Below, in pieces: positions 27,001 through 35,355 of a stretch of 64,000 bases of DNA. The stretch is from Aporrectodea caliginosa. Taxonomy: Eukaryota > Annelida > Clitellata > Crassiclitellata > Lumbricidae. A program made the translations under genes and the position numbers. Position 1 is the stretch's first letter; each line of letters starts with the position of its first letter. The notes under the pieces are model-generated. The model had not been told where the DNA came from, ran no database searches, and saw only the letters and a program-made list of their open reading frames with translations. The DNA lies in the NCBI GenBank assembly GCA_020284085.1, contig JACEVL010000671.1, positions 1,922,717 to 1,986,716 of the forward strand, read 5' to 3'.

Positions 27001-30000
27001 GTCCATAACTGTATACTCTGTCGACTCTGAAGTCTGCACTCAATCTGGTTCAGGATAATATCTTGTCTTGTTAATCACCAAATTCTTGTTTTTCCAAGCT
27101 CTGAAAGTTTGAACTGCCCTAATGGTCTAAGATTTCTATGCATGTTCCGATAGATGTGATTTGAGGACTCTAGCTTATATGCAATTTGTGGTACTTACTT
27201 ACTTAGTCCTTCCCGTGCAGGTCTGCACATCGGGCAACGCATCTCCTCCACTCGTCTCTGTCCATCCCCAGCTGCTCGGCCTCGTTCCACGACATATCCT
27301 GGAATCTCGGATGGTTTCTGGCTAGTTCTTCTGTGGTCTTCCTCTCTTCCTTCTTCCCCAGAATTTGTTTGACTCTTCTATCGTCATCCATACAACAATC
27401 CTGTCCTCTTTCTGATAGTTTTGTTTGGTATCTTGTCGCACCATGATGTAAGTATCGTAGCATGATAAGTAGTATTTATTACTAATCTAAAGTATTTCTT
27501 AACACTTTAATGATGAGCGTGTACTAAAATGCATAGAAAGCTAATCTCTCTCGTTGCTAAAGGGTTAAGTGCACAAAGTTAATCCCTATGAATCACACTA
27601 TTTATTGCAGATCAATGTTTGCAAACATAGAGTCACAGAGTACACAGCTTTTGATGCACTGCATACACAGAAAATGCAAGTTGTTGACAATTTGCTTTGC
27701 AGTGCAGTGGCACATAGCAGATGTGTTTGCTTTCAACATTCAGTTTGAGGTGTGAATCCTGGTGTGTCACGAAAAAATGACTCTTTGTTCGAGCATGCAT
27801 GTAAGGATGTATCACGACATTAAATGGTATAGTACCTGTAAGTTAGGTAGTTGCGAAGCTTTGATATTTAATTCGAAAACGAATCAGATGGCAGTATTCG
27901 AATTGACTTGAAAATGACATCATGATTCAAGAAATTATTAGTCCTTGACGTGCTTTGTTGTAAACTAACTGTTTTAATTGTTTACTACTAATGGATTGGT
28001 TGTTGAATTGCTGCGTGCAATGGGGCACGTGACATTTAACTCAGTCAAATGAGTTGACATCTGTTGTATACTGGTGCTATCAAGTACACACTACATGAAT
28101 ATCACACTGGTACCCGCTGATCTGATTCAAGATGAGATTCAGATTCGAACACGTTTACTCCCGATTCAATTCGAGATTCGATTCAACTGAAAATTTGTGA
28201 TTCACAGGTTCCTACTATAAGTATCATTGTTGAAGGGTGCTATAAAACTGCTCTGTTACAGTACCTCACAAAGTACTATGCATGTATGAATGTCTGTCTA
28301 ATCGTTGGACTGGTGTTGTCGTGTCTGGACTTCAGCCAAAATATCCTTCAACCTCGGGGAACAACACATCTCTGAGTTTACCTCCATAAACAACCAATTA
28401 CCCTACATTTACCAATTACAATTACTAGTCATCTTTACGATTACCACTCGTCTACACTCACACACACCAATGTACCAGAATAAATTGAACACGCACTTCT
28501 GTGCTTACACTCTTATCACTGCCTAGGATGTTGGCGTAACATTTCAGAGAAGTAACGCTTCCTAGTTAGACATGTGAGTCAGAGAAAGTTCCATCAATTA
28601 ACTCCTAATTCTCAGCGTGATAGTTCCTTTGATTGATGTGAGAAGCCACATCACAGTCTCAAAATAAAGTATTAAAAATTAGGCCTCAGATACAATTAGT
28701 CATAGACTGGTGCAATGTATGCCTCCAAATACCATTAACATAATACGACATCACATTAATATTAATACAAATTATATAAATATTCATATATAGTAAATTA
28801 ATATTCATATAAATTAAAATATTCATATAGGTCAATAATAATACTGTGATAATTATAAATTATAATTATCAAATATTGTTAATTATCTCCAACACCTTAT
28901 TCTAACTACCACAATTACTAAACTCAAATGACCAAAATTTTGTCAAGATATCCAAAAGAATATCTACAATGGGCATCTACAATCTAGTGGCCCAAGTTTT
29001 CTAAATTTTCTCTCTGCCCTAATTTTTGCTCATTTTACCCACAGATTATTAATTTAAATCCAAAATTACTCACCTGGTCACAAATTATATATAACATAAA
29101 TTAGCAGAAAGAGTTTATATCTAAAAATCACTTACCTGGTCACAAATTAAATCCCATTTGCGATCATCATCATAATTTCTCAATAATTTTGCTTTGTCCG
29201 GGGGTAGATCCATCGAAGCCTAAACAACAAATAAACCACAGAAACCTAAACTATTAACCATTACTGATCGTGATACTGGCAGAAACCAGACTATATGCTT
29301 ATTTGCCTTCCTGACACCAATGGTACTAATTTGCAAGGTTTATAAAAGCCGCTAAGAAATAGTTAGATATCCAAGGTCAGCCATAGCAAAACAGCAATTA
29401 TATCAGAGATCATCTATAAACGGTGACCACAGAATGACCCATATTGGACGTATTCTGCTGTTCCCTTGTCCACATTATGATGACTCCACTCTTCCCCTCT
29501 TAGTTGACATCTTTAATGGATGTGCCCTATGTGAAGTTTGGCAAAATGGCAATTACAATTTTACAATTCCATATTAAGCTTTGTGCACATACTGAATTTC
29601 TGACGCAAATTTCTGAAAAGCAACCCCAAGGGACAGCCATGGATATGTAATGTTAGCAAGTAGCAACCTCATTTTCTCAGCCTCGTCATACGAGGGCGGG
29701 TGGCCAGACTTCTTCCTTGCTGTTGGATCCTCTCAGTCTACTTATTTATGCCTGATGTTGCTATGGTACGCTAGTGGTGTAAAATCGTGAAATTTCATCA
29801 TTCGATTTTGTAATGGATCTGAATTTGATTTGAGGTTAACAGAACAGTCAGATTTAAAAGTAATAAAACAGAAGAATTTATTAAAAGTAAAATAATTATA
29901 AAAATCAACCCACAAGGACATATGCGAACCGCCGTTCGAGTTCTTCAGGGTCAGGCTTTGGCGGCCGAGGCCCAAGCACGCTCACTCGGTTTGAGGACTC

Positions 30001-30042
30001 AGAACGAGACGGCCTCGGACTCCTCGAAGAGGACGCACCCAT
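331..30042 (-). CDS. FMNL: Formin-like protein (FMNL), N-terminal part, 16 exons, runs off the left edge
   Basis: Diaphanous-related formin of the FMNL class: a Rho-GTPase (Rac/Cdc42-type) effector that nucleates and elongates actin filaments at the cell cortex. Exons as read on the minus strand: 30042-29914, 29219-29136, 16983-16897, 15032-14938, 14375-14292, 13565-13361, 11713-11637, 10731-10638, 9882-9805, 8267-8157, 5395-5246, 4790-4742, 3729-3677, 3055-2992, 1960-1736, 455 to about 331. All have GT-AG borders, and the codon phase carries correctly through to exon 16. Recognition rests on stretches typical of the family: [20 protein letters not shown] (exon 2), [11 protein letters not shown] (4), [16 protein letters not shown] (5), [17 protein letters not shown] (6), [17 protein letters not shown] (8), [20 protein letters not shown] (10). 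A coiled coil follows in exons 11-13, then FH1 and the first 40 residues of FH2. About 570 residues are inside the window; most of FH2 and the autoregulatory tail are outside. The exon 4 acceptor could instead be at 15023, and the exon 16 donor is uncertain (331 or 307). Confidence 0.95.
1243..1560 (-). mobile_element. Interspersed repeat with GGGGCGCTATATAA tail, family E
   Basis: Read inverted, it ends TTGAAGGGGAGCTATATAA after GAGCGCTCCTGAGTAGAC. Relatives are at 4205-4400 and 13068-13150 (same orientation) and 51580-51655 (opposite). Each begins TTATATAGC(G)CCCCT-CAAG. The GC-rich body here reaches 1560. It lies in FMNL intron 15. Confidence 0.6.
1736..1960 (-). CDS. FMNL: FMNL FH1 (proline-rich) exon
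   Basis: The 225-nt exon has acceptor TTTCAG and donor GTCAAG. It encodes a serine/proline-rich lead and then [13 protein letters not shown] and several PP/PPxPP clusters, the profilin- and SH3-binding FH1 region. It is short beside vertebrate FMNL FH1 regions. The donor that gives the correct phase yields the junction NSG-I-VAVKK into the FH2 exon, paralleling the vertebrate NSG-L-AAVK join. A donor further downstream would break the phase. Confidence 0.88.
2146..2350 (+). repeat. ATT/GTT/ACG trinucleotide-based array
   Basis: TTATTATTACGATTATTGTT-type units in FMNL intron 14. Confidence 0.9.
2395..2535 (-). mobile_element. SINE family A copy
   Basis: Inverted copy with GCTCAAGGTCCCAACACAGT, box B complement GGATCGAACCC and AATCAATCAACTAC. 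Diverged. It lies in FMNL intron 14. Confidence 0.6.
3160..3450 (+). repeat. Two ACAG microsatellites separated by unique DNA
   Basis: (ACAG)n at 3160-3275 and 3345-3450 in FMNL intron 13. Confidence 0.9.
3850..4022 (-). mobile_element. SINE family A copy
   Basis: Inverted copy: GCAACTGTGAGTGAACTTGC, AAGGTCCAAGACACAGTAAC, box B complement GGCTCGAACCC, then CTAACCAATCGGCTAC. Confidence 0.65.
4205..4620 (-). mobile_element. Family E repeat and adjoining tRNA-like head
   Basis: CTTATATAGCGCCCCTCCAA opens the inverted repeat. The far end (about 4555-4620) reads, inverted, like a SINE head: TAGCGGTTAGCTCGCTGAC, with a degenerate box B. Confidence 0.5.
4812..5212 (+). repeat. Minisatellite, 16 bp x about 25
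   Basis: The unit TTGATTGGCATACTGA, with occasional insertions, fills most of FMNL intron 11. Long open frames through it are a consequence of the repeat. Confidence 0.92.
5484..7766. mobile_element. 2.28 kb TIR transposon (hAT-like, 8-bp TSD) with decayed transposase-like ORF
   Basis: The element starts TAGGGTGGTCCA and ends TGGACCACCCTA, a perfect 12-bp inverted repeat. It is flanked on both sides by GTAAGTAG (5476-5483 and 7767-7774), a perfect 8-bp target duplication. Similarity between the ends extends inward: TTAGAGGTCGCTCAAGGTC occurs near 5611 and, inverted, near 7637. Between the ends are a (TA)n run at 5949-6010 and the broken ORF described separately. It lies in FMNL intron 10. 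The 8-bp duplication and a TIR starting TAGGG are hallmarks of the hAT superfamily. Confidence 0.85.
6040..7500 (+). pseudogene. Decayed ORF of an uncharacterised, probably transposase, family
   Basis: The coding trace is split by stops and frameshifts. About 6200-6370 reads [17 protein letters not shown] and [17 protein letters not shown] second frame near 6390-6470 reads [17 protein letters not shown]. 6575-6964 is an open stretch with [13 protein letters not shown] and [20 protein letters not shown]. After a frameshift near 6950 it continues [20 protein letters not shown] to 7253, and then [14 protein letters not shown] and EEQQFLLQL near 7310-7400. From memory, the order (GxPK..SGTG..QA, FDTTxxNTG..GAC, ACRHHxxE, RPGAxHxARWM, HxWYLSEE..AL.FFD) matches a multi-copy family of uncharacterised proteins in cnidarians and arthropods. 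D-x(3)-N followed by C-x-x-H resembles the hAT core. It cannot make protein as it stands. Confidence 0.7.
7767..8035 (+). repeat. Minisatellite, AAGTAGGCAATTCAGG, about 16 bp
   Basis: It begins at the right target duplication of the 5484-7766 transposon. One or two unit-like copies (GTAGGCAATAGAGTAAGTAG) also precede the left end, so the transposon sits inside or at the edge of the array. Confidence 0.88.
8310..8712 (+). repeat. Minisatellite, about 31 bp x 13
   Basis: The unit is close to ACCATTTTTATATAGCACCT plus TTTAACACAGG. Each unit carries TATATAGCACC, the same word that marks the tails of dispersed repeats in this window. It lies in FMNL intron 9, about 40 bases from the exon 10 acceptor. 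Confidence 0.9.
10382..10545 (+). repeat. ACAG microsatellite
   Basis: (ACAG)n with CACA interruptions, about 90 bases 3' of FMNL exon 8. Confidence 0.9.
10790..11570 (+). repeat. Pyrimidine-rich low-complexity tract (TTACCATACC words)
   Basis: ACCTTACCATACC-like degenerate repeats over nearly 800 bases of FMNL intron 7, interrupted at about 11130-11265 by SINE/LINE tails. Confidence 0.75.
11885..12180. repeat. Foldback sequence with TTAGGG-like loop
   Basis: The left arm has GGGAATGTGTATAATCATGG and AATATGTATATACCCTGA. The right arm, read inverted, has GAATGTGTATAATATCAGGG and AATATGTATATACCCTAG. Between the arms lies GGGTTAGGGTTTAGGGTAGG at about 11980-12030, a degenerate telomere-type tract. 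It lies in FMNL intron 6. Confidence 0.65.
12847..13007. mobile_element. 161-bp MITE with 14-bp TIR
   Basis: The ends are CAGTGTTTCCGTTA and TAACGGAAACACTG (perfect 14 bp). Inside are repeated ACGTCC words. Six flanking bases TATACA are identical on both sides, but the surroundings are (TA)(CA)-rich, so the true target duplication length is unclear. It lies in FMNL intron 6. Confidence 0.7.
14475..14790 (+). repeat. ACAG microsatellite cluster
   Basis: ACAGACAGATATACAGACAG units in FMNL intron 4. Sister arrays are at 3160-3275 and 3345-3450, 10382-10545 and 16050-16390. Confidence 0.92.
15100..15560 (+). repeat. Two degenerate minisatellites
   Basis: About 15110-15275: GCATAAAGACACATAATGTA-type units, four copies. 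About 15330-15510: ACAGGTATAAGGTATGGTAG-type units of about 50 bases. Both lie in FMNL intron 3. Confidence 0.7.
16050..16390 (+). repeat. ACAGACACACAC microsatellite cluster
   Basis: ACAGACAGACACACAC-type units in FMNL intron 3. The cysteine/valine/serine ORFs on the other strand are translations of this repeat. Confidence 0.92.
17334..17777. mobile_element. 444-bp hAT-like MITE rich in ATTAATCGATTAATCG
   Basis: The left end is TAGGGCTGCGGACGATT. The right end, read inverted, is TAGGACTGGTACTGATT. Flanks AAAATAAG and AAAATATG are an 8-bp duplication with one mismatch. Subterminal GATTAATCGATTAA repeats lie at both ends. There is no coding capacity. It lies in FMNL intron 2. A solo left end of the same kind (TAGGGCTGCACCGAG) sits at 49063. 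Confidence 0.75.
17840..18120 (+). repeat. CATC/CCAT array, degenerate
   Basis: CCATCCATCCACTCATCC-type units just right of the 17334-17777 MITE. Confidence 0.88.
18660..20545. mobile_element. Cluster of three copies of one interspersed repeat
   Basis: Copies at about 18664-18970 and 19770-20115 (plus) and 20285-20545 (minus) share GTCAAACCTTTTTTxAATTG-like starts, AATATTTTCCAGxAAATGGCG, GACCAGGGTGC, a TTAATTTTGATCTTCATTA core and GGGCCAGAAAAAC ends. The inverted copy ends GGTTTGAGACCCCTGTA. The AGAGGTGTCAAACC / GGTTTGAGACCCCT ends resemble hAT-type termini. No ORF is present. Confidence 0.6.
20795..20975 (-). mobile_element. SINE family A copy
   Basis: Inverted copy: TTGAGCAACTGTGAGTGAAG, GCTCAAGGTCCTTATACAAT, GGCTCGAACAC and CTAACCAATAGGCAACC. 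It lies in FMNL intron 2. Confidence 0.65.
21675..22200 (+). repeat. CATC/CCAT array
   Basis: CCATCCATCCACCCATCGAT-type units in FMNL intron 2. Related arrays are at 17840-18120 (plus) and 63480-63930 (GGAT, opposite strand sense). Proline/serine/histidine ORFs across them are repeat artefacts. Confidence 0.92.
22835..24455 (+). repeat. Minisatellite with 13-bp units in a 39-bp higher-order pattern, split by a MITE
   Basis: Three related 13-mers (AGTAGGAGTAACC, AGTAGGGGTAATC, AGTAGGGGTAAAG) alternate. The array is interrupted by the 842-bp hAT-like element. It lies in FMNL intron 2. Confidence 0.92.
22938..23779. mobile_element. 842-bp non-autonomous hAT-like element inside a minisatellite
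   Basis: The ends are TAGGGCTTAACCG and CGGTTAAGCCCTA (perfect 13-bp TIR). The target duplication AACCGGTA is perfect and 8 bp long (22930-22937, 23780-23787). Subterminal blocks of CCGGAATCCGGATCGGCAA-type words repeat at both ends. No transposase ORF is present. It splits the AGTAGGGGTAAYC array in FMNL intron 2. Confidence 0.85.
24480..24785 (+). repeat. Minisatellite, AATCTGACAACACAAGACTC-type units, about 20-22 bp
   Basis: About 14 units carry ATCTGACAACA(C/T). A block of some 110 bases recurs (24540 and 24650), giving a higher-order duplication. Confidence 0.88.
25135..25395 (-). mobile_element. SINE family C copy
   Basis: Inverted copy: ATTGACAAGTATAC tail, ACAGGAGTCGAATTTAACTG, GGTAGCCTGCAAGGCGCTCA, GCTGAGTCAACCTTAAGG and box B complement GTATCGAACC. 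It lies in FMNL intron 2. Confidence 0.65.
26362..26547 (+). other. Unassigned 61-codon ORF in FMNL intron 2
   Basis: Starts [20 protein letters not shown] and ends AAMFRQRR. The sequence upstream reads on in the same frame only with stops. No family recognised. It may be the end of a decayed element. Confidence 0.15.
27195..27463 (-). mobile_element. LINE 3' fragment (C-terminus of a reverse transcriptase polyprotein)
   Basis: The minus-strand reading ends [19 protein letters not shown] and then stop. This is the DR-x-WR motif seen at the C-terminus of many non-LTR retrotransposon ORF2 proteins. It is followed by a CTAAGTAAGTAAGTAC-type tail. A related tail (CTTAGTCCTTCCC, GCACATCGGGCA) recurs at 11228-11265. 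Only the last 80 or so codons are present. The clade is not assigned. Confidence 0.5.
29914..30042 (-). CDS. FMNL: FMNL first coding exon with N-myristoylation-type start
   Basis: The exon encodes 43 residues beginning MGASSS and ending LERRFAYVL before a GTGGGT donor. The ATG has A at -3 and G at +4. Glycine 2 followed by small residues and serine fits the N-myristoylation signal known for FMNL proteins, which would put the product at the plasma membrane. The [10 protein letters not shown] end aligns with the start of the FMNL GTPase-binding region, and exon 2 continues it in phase 0. An AG lies directly before the start codon (CAGTAG then ATG), so the 5' UTR may be spliced; no upstream exon was identified. 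Confidence 0.85.
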
Positions 30043-30184
30043 TCTACTGTTTTATTCCCTTCGTTGATAGTCAGAGCAACATCTGTTCCAAAAACAGCAA
30101 TCTGAAATTATTACAAACGTTTCGGTTAAATTCTTCGCAAAATATCAATTCCTATCCGAAAGAAAAGCGGCATGTAGTACAGCC

Positions 30185-30540
30185 ATGTAGAAGAGGCACG
30201 GTGGCCAATTGGTTAGAGCACTCGGCCTGTAACGCGGAGAGTACGGGTTCGATCCTCGTCCGAGACGCTGTGTAGGGACCTTGAGCAAGTCCTTCACTCA
30301 AAATTGCTCTGCGCCGTCTATCAAATCAAATCAAATCAATTTTTAACAGAAATATATATCTAATTGCAACCCAAAAAACATAACAGCAATATATATCACA
30401 TAATGACATATTAAAGAGAAAAAGAAACCAGGGTAGCAAAAGCGAAACCCAGAAGGGATGTGTTCTGTCGTATGGTCGTGTCTGCACTTCTCAGCTTTGG
30501 AAGAAAGGCAATATCAATACACAGTTGTATTGTATTGTTA
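30185..30540 (+). mobile_element. tRNA-derived SINE, family A (best copy)
   Basis: The head reads like a tRNA: box A-like TGGCCAATTGG at about 30201 and box B GGTTCGATCCTC at about 30246. A family tail follows (GGGACCTTGAGCAAGTCCTT, CACTCAAAATTGCTCTGCGC) and then AGGCAATATCA...CAGTTGTATTG near 30510. Pol III transcription is expected of such heads. The tRNA body does not fold as a full cloverleaf and is not called as a tRNA gene. Confidence 0.75.
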
Positions 30541-32074
30541 TTTTTATAGGGCCCTCATGAACTGTTTTCTAGAGTTAAAATGAGACCTAAATCCCCAGAA
30601 ACAGCTCACGAAACCCCTTTGGCATGTCTTAAAGTAAACCATTTGCATCTGTCAGATAGTTCTGTCCTTGGTGCTTTTGTGAAGTTCCCAAAAGAATCTA
30701 TATAAATGTTCCGATATGTACACACAAATAACTTGGCTGACAACTTTTGTTACTTTCTGAAGCATATTTGTTCAATTATTACACAAGCTTCCCAAAATTT
30801 CTGGGGCCGCCAGCTTCTGATTTTGCCATTCCGGGACGCCAGCAGTAACTCGATAAGCCACTACCAATTTTCCCTGTCCACATATGTAACGAATGTTGCG
30901 TCAGCCTAAAATGTAGGATCTACTGTCTACTGAAAAGAGTCGTTAATAATTGCAGTAAGATCATCAAAAGACAAATGGCCTATAACTAAAATTAGAATCA
31001 ACCTAAAAAAGAAAACGTTTATTAAATTCCAGTAACCTACCAGGTAACCAGGCTTATAGGCCCAGCACGAGCGAAGTTCATACAATTATAAATGCATGCC
31101 GATTGCAGATGTCACTTATCGGGTCTGCGACGGGAGAGTTGAAGTACGCTTAAACTTCGCAATCCTCTAAGGTATGTTCACACTACAACATTGTTGCCAT
31201 GCCATTCCATAGGATATAAATTATAACTAAGCTAACTACCTGCTGTTCTTTGGCCACCCTGTACAACTTATTTAGGCCGGCTGCTCGAGTTTAGTACACG
31301 TGCGAAAACAAGAACAACATTTGGTTAAGTGGAAATCTACACAAAATTCGACAATTTCAGATCAATCCGTGACACGGGCAGCCCTACAAATTCCATTTGT
31401 AGTGAGCTAGAAAGGGTCCAATCCCAAGGACTACAATCGTAAACTTAAAACTTTATAAAAAGCCACTTTATAGTCAAGTGAATGACACCGAGGTATGCAT
31501 GACATACTGCACGTTGGTCTAGCCATATGAATAGCAATGGTAACAAAAATTAAGCATCATTGAAGGGAGATCAGCCAAAATAAACCTACTGACCAGTTGA
31601 TGATAGATTACAACTCCGCTACAAGTTCTACTAATTACGTTCTAACTTTTGTAATTATTATCAAGTAAGCCGGATATCACGGTTGTCCAAAAAGCTTCCG
31701 CTTAACCTATAACACTGAGGCTGACTGAGCGCATTAGATCAGAATAATGTCTTTGGCGCGTATTCGAAATCCGATAATTTTGCGAAAACGCCAACGACGA
31801 AATTAAACACACAGTCATTAATCCATAGAAGAAATTGTGTTAAAACTGTGTTGAATATTCTCCTTTTAATAATTACAGTGTACGCACTTTACGACTAAAA
31901 CAGGCATCCGTTTCAGTTTCCCATCGTCGTCGAAGATCTTAATTAACTGTTACTACGCAGATTACTCATCACTAGATGTCCTGATGTCATAGCTGCAACT
32001 CTCAATCTTTAATTCGTCAAACACTGGATTTGGAACCACAAAACAAGAATAACAGTTACTGTTAGGAAAAATAA

Positions 32075-32250
32075 CAAAAACCATGGGCGCATTTAGCGGT
32101 GGTTCTACGGGTTCAAACCCCCGAAAAAGTTTCTGATAATTATTTATATGCTTTTAATACCTTTTATATGCGAAATACAAAAAAACTTTTGCGACCAAGT
32201 CCAATGGAAACCCCCGAAATTTTTTCCTTGCTACGCTTCTACAAAAAACG
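32075..32250 (-). repeat. Interspersed repeat, related copy at 35175-35325
   Basis: Inverted, it reads GAAGCGTAGCAAGGAAAAAA, TTTCCATTGGACTTGGTCG and GGGGTTTGAACCCGTAG. The plus copy at 35175 reads GGAGTGTAGCCGGGAAACAA, TTTCCATTGGACATGGTCG, GGGGTTGAACTCCCCTAAAT and CGCCCATGG. Confidence 0.6.
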
Positions 32251-33049
32251 CAATCACTTAAATGGTGTTTGAGAAAAAAGCACAACAGAAATCTGATAAC
32301 ATCATTGTCACGTGAAAAGCATTTCTGGGTAAATCGCAGTCCTCTGGATAACCAACAGTCTTGAATGTTGTTTTCATGCATCAAATGCAGTGTCGATACA
32401 ACCCTGCTATGAGAGGTTTAGAAAATTTTACATATTGAAGAGTAAAAAGTGTACTTCTAAATTTATCAGCCCCACACAAAAGCCGCGCGAGAGAGACCAG
32501 CTTAATACCGGCGCTATATAAAATCAAATTCGCAATGGGCCAGGCTGCTTTGTAATAGGCATCCTAGTCTCTGCCTACAAGTCGCCATACAAGTCGCCAT
32601 GAAAAGCGACAAGCAAAAAAGAAATGTGCCATTTATATTGTGTCCAGTTCTCAACCAAAACCTCACTTTAGTCGGAATAGATCTACTTAGAATTGCGTAG
32701 AAGAACGACACCAAAACTACAATAAAGTGCTAGTTAGTGCTAGTTTTAATTTTACTATTCTTAATTTCTATACTTACTTACTTTAGTGCTTTCATTCACT
32801 TTACAAAATCCGAGCGGTGGAGTCCTTTAATTAATTTTGTCATATCCGAAGTTCTATCCTCTATATTTGCAATGCATTTGCGTAAGCTGCAACATAATAT
32901 TACAGTACTTGCAACCAAAGAAATTAAATTTCAGTACAGAAACATTGATTTTTAGCGATTTTTACATAATATTATATCGCCACTTTAACGCAGTGGCCTA
33001 CATTACGCTGGATGGCGTGCGAAATTATTCGCCAAAGATTGTGACGTCT

Positions 33050-33160
33050 GGTAATCTCGCATCTGATTGGCTGCTGCGTCCACCTGTTGAGTCTAACTCT
33101 TAGCGCTCTTCTGATTGGCCACAACGCGTCACGTGGCATCGTTACCAAGGTAAGCGTGAA
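33050..33160 (+). promoter_or_regulatory. Candidate promoter/leader: CCAAT boxes, E-box, X-box-like palindrome
   Basis: Within about 100 bases lie two GATTGGC (reverse CCAAT) motifs at 33064 and 33112, a GTCACGTGGC E-box near 33129 and GTTACCAAGGTAAG at 33141-33154. The last is close to the RFX X-box palindrome (GTTACC, two bases, GGTAAC). The same bases also read as a 5' splice site, CAAG/GTAAGC. CpG is locally more frequent. It could be the TTLL4 start region, or one shared with the divergent FMNL gene. There is no transcript evidence. Confidence 0.35.
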
Positions 33161-33781
33161 GCTGTGATTGCAATTTACCGATTTATTTAAGAAATAAAGT
33201 TACACGACATTTAGGCAAAATCTTTGAATAAACAACAGCGTAAATGTTGATAATAGTAAGTTTGCTTTGAAGTTTTTTTAATGCCGCTTCGTGTCCGTTG
33301 CTCAGTAAGACTTTTGAATACTTCACAGGTTTGTCGGCTAAACTTGTTTATGCATGTCGATATCGTGTTGCCGACCACACTTCGCTGGCATTTCTATGAC
33401 ATATTTATTATGCGCTAGTACTTGAGTGAATTATAAAGTTGTGTGCTTAGCTGTCCAGTCTCGCACGATTAATTCTTTCATATGGCGATAATCATTTTTC
33501 GTTGTTGATATATATATATATTTTCGTTTATATGGCCAGGTAAATCATTTTGAACTCGTTCGGTGCCAGATGATATCACTGATATATTACCGTAACAGCT
33601 ATTTTATTACCTTCGTTATTTTATCGCCGTATCTGATCTGCATCTCTTTAATACCGTCATATAAGTAGCAAGTAACGAAGGAGTATCGATATACCTAGGT
33701 ATGTAATGTATCTATGTGTGTGTGTATGTATGTATGTATGTAATGTATGCATGTATTAAAGGCTAAACCAATGTACTATGT

Positions 33782-34360
33782 ATGTTGTCAGTCATTTATA
33801 TAGCACCACCTGTACACTTTTGAGAATTTATAGCCTTTTATGTTAAAGTACGAGCAGCACCACAATTGGGACATTCATAAATTGCCATAACTGACAGATT
33901 ACGTTACACACAATCTTAAAACAACATGATCATAGTGCCAAATGCATTGTAATGGCTTATTATGGTAACTGTAGCACTAGAGCAGATAGTAGTGCTGATT
34001 CAGAAGCACTTTACAAGTGGCCAAATACAATACACAATATGTATGTATGGATGTATGTTGTTGGTCATTTATATAGCACCACCAATACACTTTTGAGAAT
34101 TTATAGCCTGTTATGTTACATTACAAGCAGCACCACAGTTGCGACTTTCATAAATGGTTTGCTATAAATGATGGATTACATGACATTACCATTACCTGTT
34201 TAAAGTTGTGGTTGTGTCAACTTGAGTTTCTTTCTAATAAATGAATATTTGATGATGACATAAAATCTTAAAACAACATGATCATAATGCCTATGCCATT
34301 ATTATGACTTATGATAACTGTAGCACTAGAGCAGATAATAATGCTGACCCAACCAGCACA
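33782..34360 (+). repeat. Direct duplication of about 230 bp
   Basis: 33782-34010 and 34055-34360 share CATTTATATAGCACCACC, ACACTTTTGAGAATTTATAG, TCTTAAAACAACATGATCAT and GTAGCACTAGAGCAGATA. The second copy has about 80 extra bases. Both start with the TATATAGCACC word. Confidence 0.8.
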
Positions 34361-35355
34361 CCAATGTTGGCCCAATGTTACAAAAAGCACTATAGTTGGC
34401 TCTATGTTGTCGCTATGTCAAATGCAATATTGGCGTAATGTAAGGTGTACAACGTATATTCCACATATCCTTTTTCATAGTCATAGAATAAACATATTAA
34501 CTTAATTCCATTTTACGTATTTAAATGTGCCAGAAACAAAGATTTCTGCATATGTTAACACTTTGCATGTAGATATCATAGCAATTCTGATATTTTTTAA
34601 CTTTGTTACATACTTCACCCCAATGTATAATAGCACTTTTGAAAGGTACCTAAAAGGATCTGTACTAAGCACACACATAAATTAGTAATTACAAAGATAA
34701 ACAGATCTATATATGCAAATATAATTATGTACGCAGCTAAATATACATACATATGTATGTACATACCTACATACACACATACCCAGTACATGCGTACATA
34801 ATGTAAATATATGCATACACTATTACACTTACATACATGGACAAACAGATCCATCCATACATATATACATACATGTGTGCATATGTACAGTAGCATGAAT
34901 ATGCTGTGCGTGGAGATATGCAGGTGCCACATTGTCACTGCAACTTGAACCCATCGTACCTTCTCATGTATTGGACCATCTTCCTGAACAGTCTGCCACT
35001 GCACTTATACTGTTGCCTTTGACTCTGTGCAGCAATCATTTGCAGATACTGTCTTAAAGCTCAAACACACTTGTTTAGATCTGTCAGATAGTAATACGTA
35101 CAGCGCCTTTCTGAGTTACTTAAAATGCGCTATTTTAATTGTTCTTATACATACCATTCATACATGTATATGTTACCAGGAGTGTAGCCGGGAAACAATT
35201 TTGAGGCGTTTAGTTTTCAGGGTGTTTTCCATTGGACATGGTCGTATTTTTCTACATTTTTAGTTTGTAATAACAGCTAGTAATGCATTGATTTGGGGTT
35301 GAACTCCCCTAAATCGCCCATGGTAATTACTGTTACTAATTAATTACTACATGGC

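Larger units (their letters stand above)
16984..29135. other. FMNL: FMNL intron 2, 12.2 kb, transposon and satellite rich
   Basis: Between the exons at 16983 and 29136 lie two hAT-like MITEs, three copies of the 18.66 kb repeat family, CATC arrays, two minisatellites, SINE copies, a LINE fragment and a repeated ATTCGA-rich stretch (27870-28200). No additional FMNL exon was seen, and exons 2 and 3 join in phase 0. Confidence 0.7.

Noticed and set aside
30185..30275. tRNA gene
   Set aside because: Box A and B are present but arms do not pair as a cloverleaf and a SINE tail follows. Treated as a SINE head.
32154..32384. 76-codon minus-strand ORF
   Set aside because: Lies across the 32075-32250 repeat. 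No conserved motif.
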